This document shows positions 33,189 to 43,726 of a stretch of 64,000 bases of DNA, piece by piece. Under the pieces are notes generated by a model. The model ran no database searches and was not told where the DNA came from. It was given only the letters and a program-made list of their open reading frames with translations. Both the position numbers and the translations under genes were made by a program. How positions within the stretch are numbered: position 1 is the stretch's first letter; the number at the start of each line of letters is the position of its first letter. Location: positions 106,749,285-106,813,284 of the forward strand of contig NC_134827.1 of assembly GCF_004210375.1 (NCBI RefSeq), given 5' to 3'. This DNA is from Tachypleus tridentatus (lineage: Eukaryota > Arthropoda > Merostomata > Xiphosura > Limulidae).

Positions 33189-35315
33189 AAGAAAACCACA
33201 AATAAGACAGGTATATCATACTACTAAGAAAACCACAAATAAGACAGGTTATATCATACTACTAAGAAAACCACAAATAAGACAGGTTATATCATACTAC
33301 TAAGAAAACCACAAATAAGACAGGTTATATCATACTACTAAGAAAACCACAAATAAGACAGGTTATATCATACTACTAAGAAAACCACAAATAAGAGAGG
33401 TTATATCATACTACTAAAAAACACACAAATAAGACAGGTTATGTCATACTACTAAGAAAACCACAAATCAGACAGGTTATATCATACTACTAAGAAAACC
33501 ACAAATAAGAGAGGTTATATCATACTACTAAGAAAACCACAAATAAGAGAGGTTATATCATACTACTAAGAAAACCACAAATAAGACAGGTTATATCATA
33601 CTACTAAGAAAACCACAAATAAGACAGGTTATACCATACCACTAAGAAAACCACAAATAAGACAGGTTATATCATACTACTAAGAAAACCACAAATAAGA
33701 CAGGTTATATCATACTACTAAAAAAACCACAAATAAGACAGGTTATATCATACTACTAAGAAAACCACAAATAAGACAGATTGTATCATACTACTAAGAA
33801 AACCACAAATAAGAGAGGTTATATCATACTACTAAGAAAACCACAAATAAGACAGGTTATATCATACTACTAAGAAAACCACAAATAAGACAGGTTATAC
33901 CATACCACTAAGAAAACCACAAATAAGACAGGTTATATCATACTACTAAGAAAACCACAAATAAGACAGGTTATATCATACTACTAAAAAAACCACAAAT
34001 AAGACAGGTTATATCATACTACTAAGAAAACCACAAATAAGACAGATTATATCATACTACTAAGAAAACCACAAATAAGACGGGTTATATCATACTACTA
34101 AGAAAACCACAAATAAGACAGGTTATATCATACTACTAAGAAAACCACAAATAAGACAGGTTATATCATACTACTAAAAAAACACAAATAAGACGGGTTA
34201 TATCATACTACTAAGAAAACCACAAATAAGACAGTTTATATCATACTACTAAGAAAACCACAAATAAGACGGGTTATATCATACTACTAAGAAAACCACA
34301 AATAAGACAGGTTATATCATACTACTAAGAAAACCACAAATAAGACAGGTTATATCATACTACTAAAAAACACACAAATAAGACGGGTTATATCAATCTA
34401 CTAAGAAAACCACAAATAAGAGAGGTTGTATCATACTACTAAGAAAACCCCAAGAAAAGAGAGGGTATATCATACTACTAAGAAAACCACAAATAAGACA
34501 GGTTATATCATACTACTAAGAAAACCACAAATAAGAGAGGTTATATCATACTACTAAGAAAACCACAAATAAGAGAGGTTATATCATACCACTAAGAAAA
34601 CCACAAATAAGAGAGGTTATATCATACTACTAAGAAAACCACAAATAAGAGAGGTTATATCATACTACTAAGAAAACCACAAATAAGACAGGTTATATCA
34701 TACTACTAAGAAAACTACAAATAAGAGAGGTTATACCATACTACTAAGAAACCACAAATAAGACAGGTTATATCATACTACTAAGAAAACCACAGATAAG
34801 ACAGGTTATATCATACTACTAAGAAAACCACAAATAAGACAGGTTATATCATACTACTAAGAAAACCACAAATAAGAGAGGTTATACCATACTACTAAGA
34901 AAACCACAAATAAGACAGGTTATATCATACTACTAAGAAAACCACAAATAAGAGAGGTTATACCATACTACTAAGAAAACCACAAATAAGACGGGTTATA
35001 TCATACTACTAAGAAAACCACAAATAAGACAGGTTATACCATACTACTAAGAAAACCACAAATAAGACGGGTTATATCATACCACTAAGAAAACCACAAA
35101 TAAGACGGGTTATATCATACCACTAAGAAAACCACAAATAAGACAGGTTATACCATACTACTAAGAAAACCACAAATAAGACAGGTTATACCATACCAGT
35201 AAGAAAACCACAAATAAGAGAGGTTATATCATACTACTAAGAAAACCACAAATAAGAGAGGTTATATCATACTACTAAGAAAACCACAAATAAGACAGGT
35301 TATATGATACTACTG
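33189..35315. repeat. 38-bp minisatellite, about 56 units
   Basis: Unit: ACTAAGAAAACCACAAATAA then GACAGGTTATATCATACT. Variants GAGAGG, GACGGG and ATACCATACC group in neighbouring units. The segment 33560-33780 is repeated almost exactly at 33840-34050, a higher-order duplication. Confidence 0.97.
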
Positions 35316-36237
35316 TAATCGTTGTTATATGTTCTTGATATTTGTTGTTGCTCTAATGTTGCATGATTACATACAACATCTGTTGTTGTTGAGCATGGTG
35401 TCCGACCGACAACAATCCCCACCAAACTTTTGTTGTTTTACTTCAAGTGGTCTTAACCTCAGGCATGAAACCATGATTCCAATCCACGTGTAAGACGATA
35501 GAAGAACTGTATCACCACTATATCAACTGATTCTGTAGCAGTCGTGCAGACGATTGGGAAACTGTGGTCACGATCTCTTTTAGGCGAAGCTGGGTTCTCT
35601 GGTGGACGTTGGCGGCGTGTGATAACGTAACAGATATCTTCTTACCTTTCTCTTCGTCAGAATCTGATAAACAACGTCAACTGAACGTTTATTCTAAGCG
35701 CTTGTAAATTTGATTAGCACGTAGGAAACGTAAAACTTATAAAATTGGAAAACAACAGATAGCTTTCTAAAATTATCACATTTCTATTAGCGCACAATCT
35801 GAAACCAAAAACAATTTTTGTCATGTTGGTATAAAAGTAATATAAAATAACTCCGTTTCGTTTCAGAGGTCGAAACCCCGAAATTCCTGATCCACGGGTT
35901 CTTAAATGCACTGAGTAAAGTCTTTCATTACCTCCCGTTATATCTCTAGTTACCTCAAGGAAAGTTTTTATATAAAAACACTAGAAACCCCACTTGTAGC
36001 ACATGATCACATGTACCAAGTTGGATTCCGCTAACTGGTGAACACAGTTTCAAACATGTAACCCCAAGGAACACAAAATGCACGTCAGATTTGAGTACAC
36101 CGACATATCTGGGTGCAATCCCCCGCGCGTTGGAACAGCCTTTGGAAGGGGACATCCATAAAGCCATTCTCTGTCCATCTGCCAAAACCTGACCTGCTAG
36201 TTCAGAAGTAATGGAAAAGCTGGAGAACACACAAAGC
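35316..36237. other. Intergenic, one weak open frame
   Basis: GC content rises at 35970-36230, where a 91-codon minus-strand frame (36230-35955) reads LADGQRMALWMSPSKGCSNA. I do not recognise a family and do not call a gene. Confidence 0.35.
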
Positions 36238-36322
36238 TTGTTTGTTTGTTTGTTTTGGAATTTCGCACAAAGCTACTCGAGGGCTATCTGCTCTAGCCTT
36301 CCCTAATTTAGCAGTGTAAGTC
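36238..36322 (-). mobile_element. SINE family A 3' fragment
   Basis: Tail and the first 80 bases of the body in reverse (GTTTGTTTGTTTGTTTTGGA to GCAGTGTAAG). 5' truncated, as expected from incomplete reverse transcription. Confidence 0.85.
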
Positions 36323-37114
36323 TTAAAATTTCAACATGGCGATGCGGTTTGTTCGCTGTATCGTTAAAGATGTAACGTAGGTGTTCAACAAACTAGACAT
36401 CTCTGCCACCTATCTAAACCAATTCTCACCATATATTTATCATTTTGCGAAAAGCACTTTCACTGCACATTGTCACACATTTGGAGACGTTGCGAAACCT
36501 GAAGGATGAAAAGTGGTTCGTAAACCTTGAAACTAGAATAAAACACAATTAGGATTTGAATATTTTAAACCAACAAAGAGAATAAATAATTTTCCTACTT
36601 GAAGAATGTGTTTTACTGAGCTATTACATTATTCTAATCTTTGTATAAATTAATTAGATTGAAGAATAGGTAATAGAAAATAAAACATTAGGTTTAATAT
36701 TCATACTCTGCTGCCATCTGTTAGTGTAACTCATAAATATATAACTTTTGATTCCCTTAAACCATTTTATTCTAAATTTGGAATTAAGGTGAAATAACAT
36801 ATACTTTAGAATTAATGAAATGCTCCATAATTTTATAAGTGGTCAAAATGCAAAGTTCGTATAATTTTTTAAAGATAATTAAAGCTAAAACTGTACAGGA
36901 CTTTTAAAACGGAACATTTATATCAATGACAGGGAAAAATGCCTCCAAATTTGTCAGAATTTTCTGTTACAAACTGTGTAAAATATATTCAACAATTAAT
37001 TTTACGTGAAAACGTTTAACTTGTGACGCATTTACAATCAAGGAATTGGAACAGCATCTTACGCGCACGTGGGTTAAACAACCAGGTCAGGTACCCTTAG
37101 AGTTCAAGTACAGT
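36323..37114. other. Intergenic, nothing recognised
   Basis: Very AT-rich, no recognisable gene, array or transposon. Confidence 0.45.
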
Positions 37115-37384
37115 CGTCCCAGGTGTTAGTGCGTTGGACTTCCAACCTTAAGGTTACAGTTTCGAATCCTCGTCACACCAGACATGCTCGTCCGTTTAGC
37201 CGTGGATACATCATAATATCACTGTCAATCCCACTATTCGTTTGTAAAAGAGTAGCACAAGAGTTGACTATGGTTGGTGATTACTAGCTGCCTTCCATCT
37301 ATTCTTTCACTGCTAAATCAGGTACGGCTTGCGCAGATAGTACTCGTGTAGCTTTGCGCGGAAGTCAAAGCAAACCAAAATAAA
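37115..37384 (+). mobile_element. SINE family A, head diverged
   Basis: The B box GTTTCGAATCC and body are clear; the A-box region is altered (CCCAGGTGTTAGTGCG). The tail ends GGAAGTCAAAGCAAACC. Confidence 0.83.
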
Positions 37385-37387
37385 ACC

Positions 37388-37545
37388 CTAACTATGAGCT
37401 TCTGACCAGAGGGAAGACAACTAGTCAGCATCATACGCCAACAACAAGAAAATACGGAGCGTGTTCAGTGGTATCACGTCTCGAACCTTGGACCATATTT
37501 TCCACTTCTTTTCAAATTGTCCAATGTGAATACGCCCGACCATAT
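37388..37545 (-). mobile_element. SINE family C copy
   Basis: On the minus strand it has GGTCCAAGGTTCGAGACG, GAACACGCTCCG, then ACTAGTTGTCTTCCCTCT. The last 18 bases equal the satellite monomer variant at 1-2330 and 5135-7882. Confidence 0.7.
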
Positions 37546-37745
37546 ACATAATAAAAGTCATGAAATAAAATTTCTCTATAACGGTGTTTGAGACATGAAC
37601 ACTGTAATTAGAGTTTATGTTAGAAATATTTGTGACGTGAGCACTGAATAAATTTGAATGTTATGATTTTTATTAACACATAACATTTCTGTCACCTGTG
37701 TATTTTGTGTGTTTGTAGTTAAGCGCAAAGTTACACGATGGGCTA

Positions 37746-37822
37746 TAACACACAACACACAGTACTATTATATTTATATAGATAACACACAACACACAGT
37801 ACTATTATATTTATATAGATGT
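37746..37822. repeat. Two-unit 38-bp tandem duplication
   Basis: ATAACACACAACACACAGTA then CTATTATATTTATATAG occurs twice, back to back. Confidence 0.93.
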
Positions 37823-37927
37823 GTTTTCAGTTTCTCACGGTTATAGCTAAAGAAGTGAACTTTCGTTTTTAAGACAATAAACTTATTAACACGAGGGTTC
37901 TATTATAATGTTAGTAAGGTGTAGTCC

Positions 37928-38032
37928 CCGCTAGTACAACGGTAAGTACGCATTTACAGCGCTAAAATCAGGGGTTCGATTCCCCTCGGTTGGCTCAGCA
38001 TATAGACAGATGTGGCTTTGCTATAAGAAAAG
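37928..38032 (+). mobile_element. Short SINE family B, well preserved
   Basis: CGCTAGTACAACGGTAAGTA, GCTAAAATCAGGGGTTCGAT, TCCCCTCGGTTGGCTCAGCA, then ATAGACAGATGTGGCTTTGC. B box is intact; it shows the typical family B order with no long body. Confidence 0.8.
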
Positions 38033-38356
38033 ACGCACAGTAAGTTGTATGTGTTGTTGTTTTATCACTAATTTCTCATAAATGACACGACACCTTCAGA
38101 CAGAAACTATACCTAATATTATACTATTTATATCAAAACTAAATCATGTTATTTTTATCCACCCGCACATATTATAGCAATAAATTGCTCTTTCCTATTT
38201 GTATATTTATCGCCACTTTCCTACTTTACTTAGTGAAATGGGTAGAGAACATTGTCATCGTATTCAGTTTACCTTCGTCATTTACATTATTGAGAAGAAA
38301 AAAATAATATTAAACTGTGTTAGTGGACGATTACAAAGTTTTGAAATCTACTTTTT

Positions 38357-38493
38357 GCACGGTCATCCATTAAGTGATGTCTCATTTTAAGTTTAGAAAA
38401 TGAGAAAGGATTTCAAACACTTTTAATGTTATTTAATCAACAATGTATGTTCCATTATTATTAATTACTTCCTGCTAAAGATTCACGAGCTTC
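38357..38493 (-). mobile_element. mariner 3' end fragment interrupted by a SINE
   Basis: GGTCATCCATTAAGTGATGT and the following 110 bases match the terminus at 23120-23245, about 85-90 percent identical by eye. Similarity stops where the SINE at 38494 begins and does not clearly resume after it. Confidence 0.87.
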
Positions 38494-38772
38494 TGTTTGT
38501 TTTTGTTTTTTGAATTTCGCGCAAAGCTACTCGAGGGCTATCTGCGCTAGCCGTCCCTAATTTAGCAGTGTAAGACTAGAGGGAAGGCAGCTAGTCATCA
38601 CCACCCACCGCCAATTCTTGGACTACTCTTTTACCAACGAATAGTGGGCTTCACCGTCACATTATAACGCCCCCACGGCTGAAAGAGCTAGCATGTTTGG
38701 TGCGACGGAGATTCGAATCCACGGCCCTCAGATTTCGAGTCAAGCGCCTTAAACACCTGGCTATGCCGGGCT
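38494..38772 (-). mobile_element. SINE family A inside a mariner remnant
   Basis: Full-length: tail GAATTTCGCGCAAAGC, body, and head ending CCTGGCTATGCCGGGC. The A box has AACACC for AACCAC. It is younger than the mariner copy it interrupts. Confidence 0.9.
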
Positions 38773-39920
38773 CGTGAGATGGTGGAGTTGATTTCTTTAT
38801 AGTGGTTGCAATAAGAACTGGTTAAAACAGGTACAGGACTTTTGAAACAGGAGTTGAAAAACCCCTTCCCCAAACTCTCGAAGTAAAAGAGTTTAATAGC
38901 GACCAAAAATTCTCAAATAAAAGAATCTAGTGCCCTCAGATTTTTTAAATACAAGGCTTAAGTTGTTTCACATACTCTCAAAAATAAAGAAATTTATAAC
39001 CCTAAGAATTTCAAAATAAAGGGATTCATTGATTTCCCAGACTTACGAAATATAGGAGTTTGGTAATCAGTCCCCTAGTACCCAAAAATAAAGGACTTAG
39101 GTGTCTTCTAGATCTCTTAAATAAATGGATTACTGATAATATCCAACATCGTTTATTTACATTTAATCTTATATATCAGAAAGTGCAAGTCTAGTGGGAT
39201 ATAAGTGACACTTGGAAACGTGCAAGAACTTTGAAGGTTATCGTGATAACTGTTGGCTGAATCTAGACTTGTGATAAAGACCACACATTTCATTGCGTGT
39301 TTGGACGCCATGTTTCCTGTCCATACTATGCTATTATGTTATTACCATTATAATAGCCAGGCAAATAGATAATTAATTATACATACATAAGAAATGTATA
39401 CAGAATTAAAATGTTGTGTGTGAAAAAGGATGCATTAGGCCTAGCCTGTAAAATAAAATTATATCGTCTGCCATCAAATAAGGCAAGTGAAAAGAGTAGA
39501 GTTTAAATTATAATACCTATTGTATAAAATAAATTTTAATTCTATTTTCTTTCTCCAGGTGGTTTGATACCTGGAAGTGATTTATTTTTTTATTTTGATA
39601 CATTATAAAGTACAATATTGCATTTTGTGTGTAGGATATTTCATACGTCAATGTCGTTATGTGAAAATGGTATCACATTTATATAAGTATATTAAACTAA
39701 CATTAAAGCAAATTTAACATAATATTACACACATACGTTTGAAATTGTAATATTTAATAAGGGGTGGTGGGATAGAGCTCGGCTTATTCTGTTCACCAGA
39801 ACGAATATCCAAAGATATCCAAAGTTCTCCATAAGAGTCTGTTTATCTCAACCAGTGAGGGAAAAACATAAGGAAGCCTTAAAAATGTATTCTCAAGACA
39901 GCCGGTATAAGTATTAAAAC
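38773..39920. other. Intergenic, nothing recognised
   Basis: AT-rich. Between 38930 and 39130 there is a loose recurrence of CTCAGATTT/AAATAAAGGA-like words at about 50-60-base spacing, possibly a very old tandem repeat. Confidence 0.4.
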
Positions 39921-39930
39921 TCATGTTAAC

Positions 39931-39958
39931 CTGAAGTTGACCTAAGAAGGTCGAAACG
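39931..39958 (+). ncRNA. Hammerhead-like core, imperfect
   Basis: CTGAAGT, a GACC/GGTC stem with a TAAGAA loop, then GAAACG. The ninth core base is T instead of A, so cleavage is doubtful. It lies in a repeat (TTAACCTGAAGTTGACC...GGTCGAAACG) resembling the one at 60131. Confidence 0.4.
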
Positions 39959-40146
39959 TTTTCTGTACTTCATTTTAATTAAAGTTTTAAATAGGTTTCT
40001 CGTCATCACAAAGAAGGAAGCCCTGATTTGAAACAAGTTTACAAATCTACCTCACCTTTTCCATTCCAGTTTTTATGAAATGCACGTGTTGAAGGTAACA
40101 ACAATTTTTTGATACTTCGTAGTATATTTAATTATAAGCCTAATAA

Positions 40147-40385
40147 TTAGTGTTCTGGATGTCAGATCCACGATTCGTGGTTCGCGTACGATTGTCACAA
40201 AGTACGGGTTTGCATTTTGGGCCAGTAGGTGCATTATAAAAGTGGCGGTTAAATATCGCTATTTGTAATAACGTAGCCCAAGAGGTAGGTGCTATTGGTT
40301 AGAATTGCCTTCCCATTAGTCTACGAGTTAAAAATTTGTGATGTTTAAAAAAGTTAGCTAATGTGTAACTACTTGAATATCACAA
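40147..40385 (+). mobile_element. SINE family C copy, old
   Basis: GATCCACGATTCGTGGTTCG, GGTGCATTATAAAAGTGGCG, TTGCCTTCCCATTAGTCTAC. Its GAGTTAAAAATT matches the decayed satellite units (AAGTTTAAAATT). Confidence 0.6.
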
Positions 40386-40459
40386 AGTGACGAATTGTTC
40401 GGAAGTATTACAATACCCGTACTTACGAACAACTTAATATTACGTGAATATTTAAGTCC

Positions 40460-40620
40460 AGTGGTAAAGTTATTACGGCTATCTGTTGCCGATGCGGATT
40501 GTGAATTACTGACCAACAGGAAGAAAAGCAGTCAACAGCATCTACAACCCATTCTAAAGTGTTGACTGTGGATCTAAAAACGCACCCACATATCATATGG
40601 TATCGTACGGTTTTAAACCG
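40460..40620 (-). mobile_element. SINE family C copy, old, reverse
   Basis: ACGGCTATCTGTTGCCGATG, then GAAGAAAAGCAGTCAACAGC and GTGGATCTAAAAACGCACCC follow the family C order in reverse. It lies just beyond the plus-strand copy at 40147. Confidence 0.5.
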
Positions 40621-41104
40621 GCTGAGAATTAAAGATATCTATTGTTGTATTACATAAAAAAAAAGTTGTTTTTTTTTTATTTTGTAACATCCAAGAGTCA
40701 TTGTCACCTAGTGAGTGATTTCTAAACAAAATATTAAAAGCAATATTGGGCTCTGTTTCATTAATATTTTTTAGAGAGTTATCCAAGTTTGAATAACTTT
40801 ACACCCCTCTAAGTGAGAAGTTTGATGTTCCAAAGCTGGTACATATCGAGAATGGAAGTATTTTACTTGTACATAAACTCTAAAATGTTGATGTTCGAGT
40901 GCATATAGCAAATGACCGTCTGTTTATTTATTTCTCTGTCGTCAATATATAAGTTATTTTAACCAAAAAAAAAAAAGTGAGAAACTTAATACATAAAACC
41001 AGAATCACTGGACAGATTATATATTTTCTCCATTTTGATAAAAGTTAAAAAAAAAAAACCTTTGCACTTCAGAAATGTATTTTTATTATAATATATTTAA
41101 ACCA

Positions 41105-41130
41105 ACATTTCGCCTTTGCGACTTCTTCAG
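41105..41130 (-). ncRNA. Hammerhead-like core
   Basis: The minus strand reads CTGAAGA, a GTC/GGC stem with a GCAAA loop, then GAAAT. All invariant core bases (CUGANGA and GAAA) are present. It is followed by GTTGGTTTAAATATATTA, typical of a dispersed repeat end. Stems I and III are not evident. Confidence 0.45.
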
Positions 41131-41134
41131 GGCT

Positions 41135-43522
41135 AATATACATGTTATTTATTGTGTATCCAACTTTATACACCCACAGTTTACATTAATTAGTCTTAGG
41201 CGATCTTGCATCGATTATTTTAGATGTTTCTCAATTTGTTTCTATTTTTGTTTCTGCTAAATTATTATTGTTTCTTATCTAAAGGTAAAATCTCGCACTC
41301 TATATTTCCTTTTCTTTTATTTGTTAATTACTTCCTTCGGTCTTGGAGAATTTGTTTAAAATCACGTGTAGAGAAATTCTCACATTTTATTTTCAATATC
41401 TGAACACACTAGAATTTATTTAATTGTCTGTGTATTCCATTCAGAGTTATAAGACTAAATATGAGAGATACACAACTGTCTGGTCAGTCAAAGTTGTTAG
41501 TTGGAGAATGTATATTTACGTCTCAACTGTCATAATGTTACATTACAGAAAAGACAAGCTAAATAAAACATCTAATTTATAATTTTTGTGATGCTATAAT
41601 TATCCATCTGTGAATAGCAAAGGGCGTTGTGGTAGTTTTAAATTTACGTGATCGTTACTATTTCGAAACTTCTAAAATGAATGTCTTTACCGGGGTATGT
41701 TTATGTAATTTGTTTTAAATTTGAGTATTGGTCATCTGTATTTAGCGTTAGATTTAGGTAGAGGTGGTTTTACCTTGGTGTGAATTACGTTTATTCGTAA
41801 TATTGTAGGAGATGATTTTTAATACTTAAACGTAGACGGTTGTATTTCACGCCAGAGAAAGTTTTTGTTATGACGTCATGAGTGTTAGAAGAATGTAATT
41901 TCGCTGAGTTTTGGAAATAAATTCGGTTTTATGAATGCGAGTTAAACAAGAAGTCTTGCACTTTGAGTCTTTCGACGAAGCAGTAAGAAATAGAAGAGAA
42001 TCATTAAGTAGAATTTATATTGAGACTGTTTTTATATGTGAAATAGGCCTATCGATAGTTAACACTAAGTGGACCAGACTTTGCATTACTTTCTGTCGAA
42101 TAATTCAAAAACCTATCGGTCGATGGCTGAGGTAAGTATACCTCCACAACCCACGTATTTGTGGTGAGGCTCTAAGAGCTTGACAAGTTTACAAAGGAGA
42201 GAGAGATAAACAGTTTAATTTGTTTGAACTAAAAGGTAGTTGTACTATGCTATTAAACTGATGGTATTAATAGTAACTACAATTACAGGGAAATCCATTT
42301 AAGGGGATAAATTCCTTTTTTATGCCAGGAGGGCATATTTTGTAGTTTTGTCACTGTTCGTGGATTGCATTCTTTCTAGAGCTTTCTAGTATTCTGGGAA
42401 TATATAGGGGCGAAAGGGTTAGAAAATATAATTTTCAATTTGAAAATAGGACAAGCTAATTGACGTGGTTGACATAGAATTCTGTGAATCCTGACTCAGC
42501 TTGATATTAGAATATGATTCCTAATACAGTCATCGTCTATAAAACTTGTAAGACCTGATAACTGATATGTAAAGGTCTTGTGTTACGTTCCTGTGTTATA
42601 GTGATCAGAAAAGCCACACTAGTCAGAAACGGAATTTGTCTGCATGTGAAGACAGATCATATGTCTGTTTTGTTTTTTTATCTGTTCTTTTATTTGTAAA
42701 ATGAAGGTCGAACTTGACCCCAGTTTTTAATAATTAACCTTAGAGTTTCGTGTTTCTGAACATGATTTGCTGTTGTTTATAGTTCTGGTATTTTCCTATA
42801 CTCGATTCTTCTAGAGATAAGAAGATATCCCTTTTTTGAATAATTGTCTACTTCGAATTTATGGTTCTTACATAATTAAAATAGTAATAATTAAATTTTC
42901 TTCCGACCAGAAGAACGAAAAATACCATGAAAATAAAACTTTCAAACGAGATTGAAGACAATTATAAAATTTAATTGTTTTCGTTTACCCGTAGCGTCTA
43001 AGTTTCTGTTTCAGACGAAACGACGTTACCAACAAATAGAAAACGTAATAAACAACACGTTACTCGGTTTCGAATGAAATGAGTTTAAGATTTAAAAATG
43101 TAGTGTGGTCTACAATCTCTCTTGGGCTGACTTAATGTGTTGAGATTTTAAAGTAAGTTATCTAGAGTAAAGCATTTTAAATTTGTTCTGATCATGTCTC
43201 CAAGTAACTCGTCGAAAAGCTTCAGGCCTTTATCGTTAAAATTCAGAGTTCATTCCCCGCTGGAGACCTAATGTGTAGTTTTGCTTTATTGTGCTAAACA
43301 GTAACAAATGAGTTAAGTCTTGCTTTACCTTCTGGTTGGGCCTATAAACAAGCTGATGAAATATTTCTTCATTTGACTATTTCACTTTGTTTTTTCTAGG
43401 TGGCACTAATAACGTTTCCAGTTAAGGCTGTTTCGTGAATATGTAGTTTCTTTTAAATTTATTCACAAATCTGTCTTTATGGTTTCCAGGTTACAGATAC
43501 ACATCGAAGCCTTTTAATATCT
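41135..43522. other. Intergenic, largely unrecognised
   Basis: AT-rich. A family B-like scrap lies at 43243-43310 (GAGTTCATTCCCCGCTGGAG). No coding segment, array or complete transposon is recognised. Confidence 0.45.
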
Positions 43523-43726
43523 CAGCCTGGTGATTAGAGCCAACAATTCGAAATCTAAGGGTCAATGGTTCGAAACCCCTCGCCCTTTCAGCGCTGGGGT
43601 ATTTAGTGGGACGGCCAATCCCGCTGTTTGTTTATAAAGTGCCATCCCTCTGATCTGCGACTTAAATTAGGGATGGCTAACGCAGATAGCCTTCGAGAAG
43701 CTTTGCGCCAAACTCTACAGACAAAT
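43523..43726 (+). mobile_element. SINE family A, internally shortened
   Basis: GCCTGGTGATTAGAGCCAAC and GGTTCGAAACCCCTCGCCCT: the usual CACACCAAACATGCTCG segment is gone. The body also lacks the CCAAGAGTTGGCGG stretch. The tail is GCAGATAGCCTTCGAGAAGC. Confidence 0.78.

Noticed and set aside
35955..36230. 91-codon minus-strand frame in a GC-richer patch
   Set aside because: No family recognised, no splice evidence and no neighbours. Kept only as a note in the spacer entry.
37928..38032. A functional tRNA gene
   Set aside because: The B-box half is good but the anticodon arm and acceptor stem do not fold into a complete cloverleaf by eye, and the same head recurs with a SINE tail at several places.
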